Positions 10,848 to 22,479 of a stretch of 64,000 bases of DNA are shown here, piece by piece. The DNA comes from Didymella arachidicola (Eukaryota > Ascomycota > Dothideomycetes > Pleosporales > Didymellaceae), in the NCBI GenBank assembly GCA_016630955.3, contig CM049990.2, forward strand, positions 868,001 through 932,000. The letters run 5' to 3'. The notes under the pieces were generated by a model that was not told the DNA's origin, searched no databases, and saw nothing but the letters and a program-made list of their open reading frames with translations. A program made the translations under genes and the position numbers. Positions within the stretch are counted from its first letter, which is position 1; the number at the start of each line of letters is the position of its first letter.

Positions 10848-13128
10848 GATTTCCGTGGTCTGATGTGCGACGGCAGGGAGTCGAAGTCGAAAGGGATCGT
10901 TAAGCCCACACGCAAAAGATTGCTGGGAAAAGCTTGACTGGCTCTGTCTCTGTCGGCCTTACGAAAGTGCATATTATATCCGCAACACCACCACGCCTCG
11001 CGGCTCATGGTTTCCTTTCTCAGGCTACATCCCGCAGACATTCGCGGGGTATCGCGCGACTATCGAGCGTGGCTTGCATGCGGAACGACCTCTGCTGGCA
11101 AAAGACGGTAATTCTGTTCTGGGCCATGTTTCCAATCTGTGATGATTGGAGGACCACTCGCGTTCCCAGCGGGCTACGTAAACCTTGAGACAAGCTTTTG
11201 GCCTCGTGAGCGAAGGCCCGTGTTAGTGCTTGATTTTCCCATTAACCAGAGCCCCGGCCTCGGTACTTTACCCCAATCGTTAGCGCATATCTACCCCGCG
11301 TCGCCTCATGGGCGTTCGAGTTTGGGTCCACAACCGCGCGACGTGCGCCTCCTGCCTCTCGCTCGGCAGTTGTGGCGCCACCTCTTGGACATTTGTTACC
11401 TATGGTATTTCCATGAGAATATGTCGGGTACCTTTCCTCAGCATCGTTGGCATCGTACACGACTCCAGAGCTGCAGAACTGTACCTAGGTATGTTTCAAT
11501 GCCTTACGATGCCTGGGTACCCGTATTCCAGCTGAGGTCTTGCAGAACCTACGTTCGATGAGTTTGGTGAGTATCCACACGAGTCATCCGCATTGTGTCC
11601 AGCGTTATCGACTCACCCAGACTACACCGTGGAAGCACCGACTTACGCGTTGAGGTCTAAGCTAGCAGCTACCTTGCGTCGTCCCTTTGCTTGGAGGCTT
11701 GATGTTGGTGTATTTTCTGACACCTGTATCTGGCGAAGTTTCTCATTCTGACCGTCCGACTTCATGCGAAGCTTTGTGCGTCCTACTGCGGGCACCGCCA
11801 CGTGGTAATGGGGGCAACGACCTCCCAGTCACCGATTGATGACGCAGCAGTTTCTGGTTTCGTGAGCCACCTCAAGCCGTCGGCGGAATTATCAGGCTTT
11901 TGACATATCCGTCAACCTGGCGCCTGGGTCCGAAGCCATCCTGGACTGGAACGCATTCCGGCAACCTCGACGATCCGTCCGCAAGCCATTGCAGTATCAA
12001 AAGCATCACTAGCTTGTTGTCAACTTCACACATCCCCACTGCCAGAGCTTCGCAGGTCACATGCAAGGTTGCCTTGACGAAAATAGCATCCACTCAACTC
12101 TCATAGCGGTAAATTGACATCACTTGTTCTGTAAGGCCTCACACTGCCTCTTCCCGTTCACCAGCAAGCCACCTCAGTCCAGTACCTACCGCTGGCACAG
12201 GCAGTATCGCGGACTGGTCGCAATCGATAATCTTGCGGCAGCGATTTGCGCTGATTCCTGGGCCATATCTGCCTTCTGCACATATAGCGCTATGGATGTA
12301 TCCAGCAAAACGTCAAAAAATTGCTTTGCAAAGTCACTTATTGATGACTTCGACAAACATCTTCATCAAAATGTCGCGCTACTCGCAAATTCGCGCACGG
12401 TTCAGTAGAACATAGAGATGCAACATTTGTGGAGACCAAGTAGCAGGGCAAGTGTTTCATCATGAAGTGCATGCAAAGTTTGAACCGAACAGCTTTATCG
12501 TGCTATGGCACACAATACGCTCAAATATCCACGCCACGAGTATCATGAATGGCATTGGGAACCGCCTTCTCGACTTTAGCAGGGAGACCTTCTTGCAGCA
12601 CCTTCGGAACTTTGCTGTCACCAGTGGCATGGGACACCTTACCGGTGTCCTTGTTAGAATTCGTGTCGTGTGCCGAGTCGGGGATCTGGTGCTCTACGCT
12701 TGATGGAACCTGTTAAGCTGATGAGCCTAGATCTTGTATAGATCTCGAATTCGACGCGCACCTTCTCTTGTACCTTCTGCGGCAGCGTGGAGTCATTTGC
12801 GTGCGATACGCCTTGGCCCTTGTCATTCTGCATGTTGGTTGATGTGTGATTTGTGCAAAAATATGATTCTTGAAAAGTTCTTCGAGATATTCGCTACTTC
12901 GGTAATAAATAGCCTAGGCTGTATAACATCACTTGAGACTAACTTTGTAAGTTTAAACATTTGCTCTCAAAAACAAATTGGTAATTAAGCAAATCCCATC
13001 TGCATTCTAGTTGTTTGATACAAGACAGCTATAGCAGCTTGAAAATGATATTGCACCTATAGATCTAAAAGATAAGATGAAAGCAGGCAGATAGTCTATC
13101 GATAGAGAAAATCTGTCTACCCTTATAA

Positions 13129-13168
13129 AGTATTCAAACGATCACAAGTCAAGGGGTTTGAATACTTG
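13129..13168. repeat. Perfect 12-bp inverted repeat
   Basis: AAGTATTCAAAC (13129-13140) and its exact reverse complement GTTTGAATACTT (13157-13168) flank a 16-base spacer within the AT-rich block. It could form a hairpin or be the remains of a terminal inverted repeat. No coding sequence is adjacent. Confidence 0.6.
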
Positions 13169-14373
13169 GTTTTGATTGCATATAGCTATTTTTTTTTACC
13201 TCTATAAATCTTACTTTCAACTCTTTTGATCAACTTTGGTCTTCCAAAGTCATCAAATAATCCTTGCGCATAACAAGTCTGATGTTTGGCCCTGAACTTG
13301 ATTCAATCAATTGGCCCAATCGCGATTCTAGTTCAAGACCAGGATGAGGATCTCAAATAAGAGAGGACAAAGATGGCGATATCTGAGTTCTGCGTCTTAA
13401 AATTACCGAGAGCCGGAAGGGAGGGGCCACAACAGCAGCGACCAGCGGCAACCCCCACCACCAATGTTGTGATAATAATAATCATGAGCAAGGCTCCAAA
13501 AGCCTCACTGACTAGTTCCAATTGGAGCAAAGATGTTGTCAGATGCTGACAGCGGTCGATTGACTCGCCTTGGCTGTATGGTCGACATCATAGGTAGCTA
13601 TTGCGACGATTATCTGGGGAGCAAGAAAATAATCGAAAAGTGAGAACCCGGCAAGGTCGACAGGTGAGACGACAATGGAGTCTTATCGGTGAAATCACTG
13701 TTTGGCGAAAGCAAAAAAGGGATGTGATTAAAAGGTCGATTGGGACGTTGTAATGGAGCAATGAGGAAGACGCTGGGTGAACGTAATACTAACGGAGAGA
13801 ATTGCACGTAGTACCTACGTATAGCCGCGCTTTAGAAAATCGTTTCACGTGGATGCTGGACCCGAATACCGACCTAAAGGTGCAGGAGCAGGTACACATA
13901 GAGACTCACCATAAATTTGTCCGGGTTTTCTAAGTGACAGATTGATCGAACATATCGCCGCGCACAGCCAATTGCATCCAATCTCATTCGAATGTATAAT
14001 GCTGTGATATATTTCACGATAGAAGCTTTTACCCCGGCGTGCATCGACACCGCCGGGTTTGCAGCGAGTCAACACTTCAGTATGAGCAAGGCGATGATCA
14101 AGCATTATAGCTAGATGGTACAAACTTGGTCTGGTGTTAAAGGTTCTGCCCAGACAGTCCGAGGAGGTCCCGGAGCGTCCTGACCACTTAGCCAATGACA
14201 GCGGCCGGTCTTTATGCCCTCCCCGCTTCCCCACAATCTTGTGATCGCCGTTACGCTAGAGATTCTACACAACGTCATTTCGGTGTCTTCTTGTCCGACA
14301 GCGTTGCACGTCTCGAGTGCGGCACTTCTGTAGGGCAATCTGCTTGCTGCAAGAGCCCGCAATGCAGGTCAGC

Positions 14374-14379
14374 TATATA
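14374..14379 (+). promoter_or_regulatory. TATA box of the GH78-like gene
   Basis: TATATA lies about 55 bases upstream of the ATG at 14433, a usual distance for a short-leader secreted-enzyme gene. Confidence 0.45.
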
Positions 14380-14432
14380 GTACGGACAGGACGGCGCCTC
14401 CGGCTCTGCAGGAAACCCTCGGCTGTTGCAAC

Positions 14433-16550
14433 ATGAAACTTTTACTCGAGGCGGTGCTGATCGCGTCTGCAACAGCAATTCCATACGATGAATACATCCT
14501 GGCACCAAGATCGAGGACTCTATATCCAGCCGCTGTACACAACACCAACGGTTCTGTCAGTAATCCTGAGAGTCTTACAAGCTCGAACGGCAGCTCCGTC
14601 TTTGACGGCTACGCAGCCACGTCCTATGACTTTGGCATCAACATTGCCGGCGTTATATCCTTGAACATAGGCTCGGTTTCGGATTCATCGCAGTATGTTG
14701 GTGTTACTTTCTCAGAGAGCTCATACTGGGTCTCGAACGCGTCCTCTGATGCAACGGCCGATGCCGGCAAGGACGAGACGCTATGGTTCCATATCACAGC
14801 ACCGGGACGCTACGCGGCGCCACGAGAAAAGGAGAGGGGTGGCTTCCGGTACATGACCCTGGTGCATAACTCGACTGGCACTGTCGAAATCACGAGCGCC
14901 GAAATACACTTCACTGCGATGCCACATTGGGAGGACGATGCGATCGCCAATTATACTGGATACTTCCACTGCGATGGTATGTTCATTGCCTCTACCAGTG
15001 ATATCTTTGCTGACATGCCACAGACGAGTTACTGAACCGGGTCTGGTATGCTGGCGCATACACCAACCAACTCTGTACTATTGACCCTACCCATGGCGAT
15101 GCTTTGATCCACCTTCGTGAGATTAATTCATCGGTCTCTGAGGCTACCAACATCACATGGTATTACAATACAACTATCACGAACGGTACCTCATCGTTAG
15201 TAGATGGTGCCAAGCGGGACAGGCTTGTTTGGGCGGGCGGTAAGCTCTAACACTGCCCACTACGCGCCACAGATCAAAGCTGACCTGAACTCAGACATGT
15301 CTATCGCCGTGCCAGGCATCGTTGTCTCCACCAATGACGTGATCTCAATCGAGAACTCCCTGAGATCTCTATTCGACCTCCAAGGGTCGGATGGGGTCCT
15401 TCCGTACGCCGGTCGACCATTCCCAAGCACTATCTCGTTCACCTACCATCTTTATACTTTGATTGGTGTTGCCGATCACTACCTCTACACTGGCGACATT
15501 GCATACCTCCAGTCTTTGTGGGACCAGTGGAAGCTTGCCCTGTCCTGGTCCTTGAGCTACATCGATTCTTCTGGAATGATGAATGTCACCTCCGCGGCCG
15601 ACTGGCTGCGCTTTGGCATGGGCGGACACAATATCGAAGCCAATTCTATCCTCTACTACACTATCAACCATGGTATCGAGCTCGCCACCGCCCTCAACGA
15701 CACAGCTTCGACATCAAACTGGACCACGATCGCGGAGCGCATCAAGACCTCTGCCAATGAGCTCCTATGGAACGATGAGGCTGGTATGTATATTGACAAC
15801 GAAACAACGACTCTTATGCCTCAGGATGGCAATTCCTGGGCCGTCGTCGCGAATCTTACCGTCAACTCCACGCAAGTCCAGCGTATCTCCTCCGCCCTTG
15901 CAGAACGGTGGACGCCCTACGGTGCTCCTGCACTTGAGGCCGCAGACGCCATTTCACCGTTCATCTCGGGCTTTGAATTGCAAACACATTTCCTTGCCGA
16001 GAATACAACTGCAGCACTGGGCCTTATGAGACTCGAGTGGGGATACATGCTCAATGACCCACGCATGACCAATTCGACGTTCATTGAAGGTTTCTCGACG
16101 ACCGGTGAACTACACTATGCACCATACTTAAATGATGCGAGAATCTCGCATGCGCACGGCTGGGCAACGGGACCGACTTCATCGCTGACCTTCTATGTTG
16201 CTGGTATCCAACTTTTGAGTGCTGGCGGGAAGACATGGCGTATTGCTCCTTCGCTAGGTGACCTGAAGATTGCTGATGCCGGCTTCAGCACTGATGTCGG
16301 GTTCTTTTCTGCGAAGACGCGAATTAGCGACGATGGTGCTTGGACGATGGATTTTGAGGCACCGCAAGGTACAAGTGGTGAGGTGAAGTTGCCTGAGCTG
16401 GACTGCGTCGGCAAAGTTCTTTTGGAGGAGCAAAATGGCAACTTTGAGGATGTTCTGATTGAAGTTCAGGCCGATGACGCAGGGCCAGTAACTCTCAGTG
16501 GATTGCCAGGAGGCAAGTGGGCTGCGAGATATGAATGTGTAACCGTCTAG
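14433..16550 (+). CDS. Secreted GH78-like six-hairpin glycosidase (alpha-L-rhamnosidase family)
   Basis: Predicted extracellular glycosidase, probably releasing L-rhamnose from pectin or glycosides. Exons 14433-14976, 15024-15239 and 15295-16550 encode 671 aa. A signal peptide spans about 1-16, followed by a beta-sandwich-rich N-terminal region. The (alpha/alpha)6 barrel begins near ELLNRVWYAGAYTNQLC, and the family motif KRDRLVWAGDMSIAVP is formed across the second splice junction. ADWLRFGMGGHNIEANSILYY and SHAHGWATGPTSSLT follow in the barrel, then a C-terminal beta domain. Both introns are phase 1. The second intron has an earlier AG that would shift the frame, so the AG at 15294 is chosen. 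Many N-glycosylation sequons are present. It ends 15 bases from the end of the decayed HET gene. Exact substrate is inferred from family. Confidence 0.88.
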
Positions 16551-16565
16551 TTTGGACTGGTTAAA

Positions 16566-18458
16566 TCAGAGTGAATGTTCCGGCTCAGTTCCATTTCTCT
16601 CCATCCCTTGAAACACATGACCGTCCATATTTCTTCGGATATAAACAGGCCCAAGGAAGATGTAACCCAGTTCTGTTGATCGAAGGGCAATTGGAGAGAA
16701 AGCACCGTAGAACCAAATAATCTGGTCTCCTTCCTTGACGATCTTTGGTGCGGTACCCATCGTCCCATCCTCAACCACGAACATCCTGCGGCGCCGAGTG
16801 CGCGTATTGACCTTGTAGGAATACCTCTCCCAAGACCCATAACATCTGGTGCCCTCAGCATCGACAGGATACTCATGATTTGGAGGTATGCCTGCGCATT
16901 CTGACGAGCAAGAGCCCACTATCTTGTGAACATAGTCTAGATAGTCAGCTATCAGTTGTTTCCCGGATTGAACGATAGGACTATCGGGATTATCATCAGA
17001 ATCGTAGATTCCGACCGTGAACGATATAGCCGAAGCGAATAGAGCATCGAGGCCGTCTAGACATGTCGATCTAGTCATTCGAGCGTCATACCAGTAGTGT
17101 AGAAAGAGCGAAAGATAGGGTCCTCCTTGCTGAGTGACTGGGTCTTCATCTTTCTTGACAGCCATCACGCCTGATGCCCATGTCACGGAACCATATCGAA
17201 GGCCATGAACTAACAACCTCTTATTTTCCACAATGCTGAAAACCTTGGACTTCTTGTTTCGTCCTGGAAGTTTAGCAGCCCGGTAAGTGACCCTTACAGG
17301 GTGCTCGACTAGAAAGTCCTCCATGTCAATATCCCATCTTGGTACCCATGATGGATACTCACTGTCGATGTCATAACCTTCAGGATGGCTGATGTAGTTA
17401 AACAACTCGAGATCTTGACCTTTGCGTAGGATTCGTATAGCCGTGTCAGTGTAAACCTGTGCGATCGACTTTCCATAATCCACCCCAAATGTTGATGTGT
17501 CGAACCCAAATCTCTTTTGCAAGATACCAAGAAGACCCTACACGTTGTCCCGCGGATTCGTCGCCTGATAGCCCTTGAATATATCGAGATAGTGTAATAG
17601 ATAGCTGTAGTTTCGATCGATAGCCGCAGTGCGAATAAGACAGAACATGTCTGGCACGTCCCCCCATTCACCGAATATGCCAGCGTGAGTGGTGTACGCT
17701 GCGACCAGTGCCAGCAAACCTTTGACGACGATGTGGTACGGTATTTGTACACCACTGTACACGAGAACGACATGGGCGCCTGAATTTCTGGCTAAGAGAA
17801 TCTCCTGCGCGCACCATATACGTTCGAACCATGGCGACTTGGAAAACCAATGAACAGCCGTAAGAGATGTAGCATTGAGGCAGGCAGCTTGAGGGGGTTG
17901 ATCGCGCATTTTTCCCGGTAAACATTCGAAAAGCCCCAATAAGTTATTCTAATCGATAGACTCGCTCTTCCTAACCGTTTCCGCATAATCATACAATGCC
18001 GTCAGAGCACTGAAAGCCTAACGGGCTTCGTCTGTGCTCTTCTCACCAATATGTACCACAGTCTCGGTGTCTTGGGCGTATATTTGGCCTATCAATTGCA
18101 AGTGGGTATTCTTCTCTTCGAATTCGGCTTGGTTGATACATAGCGCATCCGCCCGTATGGCTGTTGGTCTCGTCTGATCCCTGATCCGGCACATGGCATT
18201 GTGAAGATTGACTGTCACGTGGACGTCGATCCTTTAGCTATCACATCGCACCTTCATTGTATCGCTCGAATTGCCCCAGACATACGAGAGTGCTTTGTAT
18301 TCCAGCGAGCCGCGTGTGTAATAACAATACAATCTGCACTCAATCGGAGTCTCCGGGTCTCGCGACGGCAATATCGTAAGTAGCCGAATCTGATCGCTTG
18401 GCAGTCGAGTGGGGTACAGCTTTTCGAAAGCACTTTTCCGGCCATCATTAGAATGACT
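16566..18458 (-). pseudogene. Decayed HET-domain (heterokaryon incompatibility) gene
   Basis: One minus-strand frame reads as a HET-domain protein from about 18458 to the stop at 16566 (about 630 codons), interrupted by four in-frame stops and no frameshift. The stops are TAA at 18236-18234 and TAG at 18020-18018, 17951-17949 and 17540-17538. HET landmarks appear in order: EYKALSYVWG, LHNAMCRIR, IRADALCINQAEFEEKN, SPWFERIWCAQEI, ATNPRDNV-stop-GLLGI and a C-terminal region with YGKSIAQVYTDTA. None of the stops fits an intron, because they fall inside conserved blocks. Three could come from Gln codons by C-to-T change; the one in PRDNV-x-GLLG replaces a usually conserved Tyr. No start codon is evident in frame. 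Intact relatives trigger non-self recognition cell death. A paralogue with readthrough is unlikely. Confidence 0.8.
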
Positions 18459-20009
18459 TCAATCGCCAGAGTAAGTAGGGCCGAGGAAGTGTGTGCTGAA
18501 CTGGACGTCGAAGTCCATTGGAGATCTGTGTGTTGTGCGATTCTCCTTAACACGGATCCGCAGAAGACAGGTTGCATCTCAGCCGCACGATGCAAGCTAC
18601 CACGCCTCGGCCACTTGATTGTTTATTGATCTTGGCTGATTTAGCGCTACTATCGTTCCTACTCTGGCGTGTAAGGCTTCGAGCAACATCTCGAAGTCAA
18701 GTCCGTGTCAACCTTGCTTAGATAATGAAATTTGGAATCATGTCGCATTCAATAGAGCACTAAAGGTTCATACCATACCCTTCATCAGCTCGGTCTGACA
18801 AGAATTCACGGCTGCGCGAGGATCCTTAGCTCTCTGTACGCGGATAAAGCTTCGGATGTTCAACCAAGATGCCAAGTTACGAGGCTCTGCGGACGGAACA
18901 CAATAGAAACACTCGCACGTGCAAGCATGAACGACCAAGAGCCATGCTCAACCGCAGCAGGAAGAATGTGTTGAAACGAGGAAGTGAGGCTACTTAGCAC
19001 CCGTGGCGAGTTAGTCGAGACGCGTCTCCGAGACCGTGGACAGCTTTCCGTTGTTGCGACTCCAAAAGTTGAGACTGCGACAGCTCTCAAGCGGCCTGTC
19101 AGACGACCCAGCCCGCAGCCAAGATCACTTGGGGCATCCCACGCGCCTTGCACAAAAGCACGCATTAACCCAACGGACTGAACGTACAGCGCGCAAAGCG
19201 CGTCATGCGCACTGTGAGTGCGCAATATGATCGTCTATTGTTGGTGATGCTGCAGGAAAGCGCTTTCTATGATTTCATGCTCACGCGCTTACCAAATATT
19301 CGGCACCTCGACGATTCTCGCAGCCATCAACACCACGTTCAAGTTTGAGAGATCAGATCCTTGCCGATCTCGAGTCTGAGGCTTGCGCACGCCACCCCAC
19401 ATCCGTTCCCCGCCCAGAACCGCCATGGCCGCTGTGGAGCCCCCATCAAACATGCACAACACCAAACTTCCAGAGATCCTACACTTGTCACGCAGCTCTA
19501 TGCCTTAGCGCTCAGTCAGAGACGTGCATTGACGGTTAGGTTGTGCAGCCTGAAGCACGAGAATATTTGTGCTCGGTAAGGCGCGTCCAACATCCAGTCC
19601 TCCAGGGCAAAGGGAAGCTGATCGAAAAGGACCAAGATTGCGTGTGCTCGATACGATCAAGTCGCGCAACTGCAGCAACCCCTCGTGAACCTCCTCCATG
19701 TCCACGAAAACGAATCGCCGGCTCGGTCCGGAGACTTTTCCGGGACCTGGAGTGACCTCGCAAGAGCATCGCCTGATTGCCCGAAACAGCAACGTTACAA
19801 GTGTGTGACTCCCCGCCTCGGCAATTTGCTCGTGACTCTTCAAGCCTGTATAAGAACAACGACTCCCGTGTCTACTCTCTCATTAACAAACGCAATTGAA
19901 TCGTCTGCATCGTCAGGCTTTCGAAGATCCTCATCGCAATCGATTGACTCATTCCGGCATCCGAACATTCAACCGAGTCACTATTACAGCATAAAACAAA
20001 ATCGTCACC
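18459..20009. other. Gene-poor spacer
   Basis: No supportable gene. A TATA-like CTGTATAAG near 19845 and the C/T-rich, A-rich leader running to CACCATG at 20010 suggest a promoter for the small gene or relic that follows. Confidence 0.35.
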
Positions 20010-20194
20010 ATGCCGCCAGTCAGCCAATTCCCACCCGCCCGCGTCTTTCTCAAGACCGCATCTTCAAGACCTGCGCCTTTGTCAACAAGCTCGATAAGAT
20101 CACCTTTGGCATCGAGCCCACCCACACCGAGATTCTCTTCTCACGCGACCACATCACCATCGTTACCGCAAGTTACGACGCAGCGATCGAGTAA
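20010..20194 (+). pseudogene. Small gene or relic with a frame break
   Basis: An ATG in good context (CACCATGCC) opens a frame that uses C-ending codons for its first 15 or so codons. The same codon bias then continues in a different frame from about 20057 (RIFKTCAFVNKLDKITFG...) to TAA at 20192-20194. The switch coincides with an imperfect 17-bp tandem duplication: CGCGTCTTTCTCAAGAC at 20040 and a CGCATCTTCAAGACC copy at 20057. Seventeen bases change the frame by two, which explains the break. As it stands, the ATG frame encodes a 71-aa Ser/Thr/Pro-rich product. I do not recognise the protein in either frame. It could be a young pseudogene, a fragment of a larger duplicated gene, or an artefact. 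Confidence 0.3.
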
Positions 20195-20742
20195 TACTTC
20201 CACTGAAGCAAGCACGAGAAGATGAGGTACACGAAGTCATTATTCTTCAACAGACGACAGCGCTGATACTTCGTAGGCATCATTTGCCCTTCCCCTTGAC
20301 TTTACAGCAGCAGTGATACCCAGTCTCCTTATATTTTAGTGGTTGCTAGTGCCAATCTTGGTTCACAGCGCCCATTGCCAGCCTCAAATTCTCCACGGGC
20401 GTTATCGGGACGTGCGTCATGGCGCAGGTCGTCTACGACGCAAGGCGGTGCGGATCCGCAACTTCCATGTTTGTGATCAATAATGCGCGACTTGACCACA
20501 GGGATATGCATGGTCTATGGACCAGTTTACGATGCCCATCTCGGGTGAGACCATTCTGAGAGGTCTAAAAGTCTGCCTGCCAATTGCCAGATAGGCGAAG
20601 AGATGCTAAAAGCATCATAAGCAATGATACAACAATACCATTTCTGCACAATCAAACAATCTGCCAATGATCGTATCAACGAGAGCTCCTCCCAACACAT
20701 AATTGCCAGGTGCGTGGGTTATATGCCTTGCTTCTTCCACAC
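20195..20742. other. Spacer downstream of the peroxygenase-like gene
   Basis: I see nothing coding. It holds the presumed 3' UTR of the minus-strand heme-thiolate peroxidase gene. Confidence 0.35.
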
Positions 20743-21645
20743 TCAGAAGAACCCACTATGCAAGTCCCTCCTGTTGTGCGGGTCTGCCGATGCAGCCGCG
20801 CCACCCGTCAACAAGCTCGTCGCGTTGCGAACGATAGCAGTTGTGCCCAAGATAGTCTCCAGTGTGATTGAGATGTTCTTCTTCGACCAGCCCAACTCTG
20901 TGGGCAGGCGTTCATTCTCTGTTTCTATGTCAGCGGGACATTCCGCCACAACCAAGCAGTACGACGATGGCTTACCGAAGAAATATACCACCAGATCCCT
21001 CTCCACAGTCCCAACATCTGTATCTCCAAACACGATAATCGGAGCCGCAACCTCTCCAAGACTAAACTCCTCCGTCGACGCAGTGAAAGTGTAGTCTTTG
21101 TTCTCGGCGCGACTGACTAACTGCCTGAAAATCTTACTATTGGCCAACTGCTTCGCCGTGACCACCTCGTCTGTCCACCACCCTTTGCTCGTATCAAACA
21201 CCGTCTGATTAAACACATGATTGTTTCCAAAAGCAGCATCAGAACGGGACAAACTGGCATCGTGTTCCAAGACGTTGTGCACGTTGAGCTGCTCGAGCGT
21301 GAAGAAAGTCGCGTTGGGCGAAGGGTTGGCGATGATGGCTTGCTCCCACATTATGCCTGCGAGGGTGGCATCGAAGTTCAACCCGTCGCCGAGACCCTTT
21401 ACGACGTTAGCTTTGGTGAAGTTCCGGCCGTCGCGGGGAAGGAAGCCGTGGTTTGTGAGAGTGTTGAGCATGGGGCAGGGGCCACGGACTGGAGGATATC
21501 AGTGGCGTTAATAGTGTTGCTACGAGGACTTACAGTCAGAGGGACCGCCGGGAATCCATTCGTGTGGATTAATTGGCGTGCCGTACTGTGGGCTCCCGGA
21601 TGCAAGAGAGGCGGTTGCTGCCAGGAGGAGGACGTTCTGCTTCAT
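20743..21645 (-). CDS. Secreted heme-thiolate peroxidase (chloroperoxidase/UPO family)
   Basis: Predicted extracellular heme-thiolate enzyme that uses H2O2 for peroxidation, halogenation or oxygen insertion. Exons 21645-21534 and 21488-20743 encode 285 aa. A signal peptide covers about residues 1-18. The PCP motif (RGPCPMLNTLTNHGFLPRDG) is completed by splicing, with axial ligand Cys42. The acid-base site reads NVLEHDASLSR (Glu112-His113-Asp114), the EHD form of chloroperoxidase and short UPO-like enzymes rather than the EGD of long ones. FNQTVFD and several NxT sequons suggest glycosylation. The 45-nt intron has a GTAAGT donor and CTCCAG acceptor, phase 1. A TATAAA box lies about 95 bases upstream. 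Substrate range is not predictable. Confidence 0.9.
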
Positions 21646-21737
21646 GGTGTAGGAGGCGGCCAATTACAGAGTGATTTGAGGGTAGAAGTGTTCGAAATGA
21701 AGACTGGTTTTCGATGCGATGAGACGCAGGAACATCT

Positions 21738-21743
21738 TTATAT
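21738..21743 (-). promoter_or_regulatory. TATA box of the heme-thiolate peroxidase gene
   Basis: Read on the minus strand, GATATAAAGATG contains TATAAA about 95 bases upstream of the ATG at 21645. Confidence 0.45.
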
Positions 21744-22445
21744 CATTACCCCCTCTGCACATTGGTGCCACAAGACCTTCCGCACTGGTCCGTACGCTGT
21801 ACGCGTAAAAGCTCCTCTCCAGTATCAAAGGAACTGACCTGACCATCGGTAATCAAGCGTACGAACGACTGTCTCAGAATCCTGACGGCATGTTAATTAA
21901 GCACTGCTGCAGCCACACCTTCCCGGGGAAAAGGCTGCCGATCTGGCAGATCTGTGGTCTCTAGCGCCTCAATTGTCAACATGCCTATTCCAAACAACCA
22001 CTAATGACACAGATCTTGTTGGCTGACGTAGTAGCTTGAGGCGCAGATGGGGTTAGTAGATTGCAGGTGCAACATGGTAGGGGAGTTGTAGCACTCGTCG
22101 TATTTGAAAGACAGCCGAGTACGGATACGTGAGCGCACTAACTATGTATGGTTAGTATCATATGATGTCAGCATCTTTGGCGAGACCGAAATCATCGCAC
22201 TCGCTCTCGAGAACGTTCCTCCTCAAATATAGGATTTTGCGATTGATGCTCAACGTACATGCTGTTTCGAATTAAAGAGATATCCTGAAGATCATGCGGA
22301 CCCTTGTGAATGCCGACAATAGGTGTGGTGCGGTTGGCACACATACCTGCAGACTCCGCCGTTTGTCTTTCTCCTTCCCAGTCGGTTGAGCCCCTGCTAT
22401 CCATGGGAGCTGCTTCGATAGTCCGGTCTTACCCGGCATACCATT

Positions 22446-22479
22446 CACTCAGGCTATCTATCCACTCAGGCTATCCATC
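22446..22479. repeat. Tandem 17-bp duplication
   Basis: CACTCAGGCTATCTATC and CACTCAGGCTATCCATC stand head to tail with one mismatch. It is non-coding. Confidence 0.7.

Larger units (their letters stand above)
10848..14432. other. Long gene-poor region with an AT-rich core
   Basis: I find no supportable gene in 3.6 kb. Open frames are short and unbiased. About 12840-13330 is visibly more AT-rich than the surroundings and carries homopolymer T runs, a 12-bp palindrome at 13096-13107 and a 12-bp inverted repeat (see separate entry). This could be a degraded repeat, but no transposase remnant is visible. The last 60 bases hold the GH78 promoter. Confidence 0.5.

Noticed and set aside
11139..11561. 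140-codon open frame in the gene-poor region
   Set aside because: No codon bias, family likeness or promoter; several frames are open over the same stretch.
16566..18458. Stop-codon recoding in the HET gene
   Set aside because: Two different stop codons at four sites and no start codon point to decay; other genes here use TAA and TAG as normal terminators.
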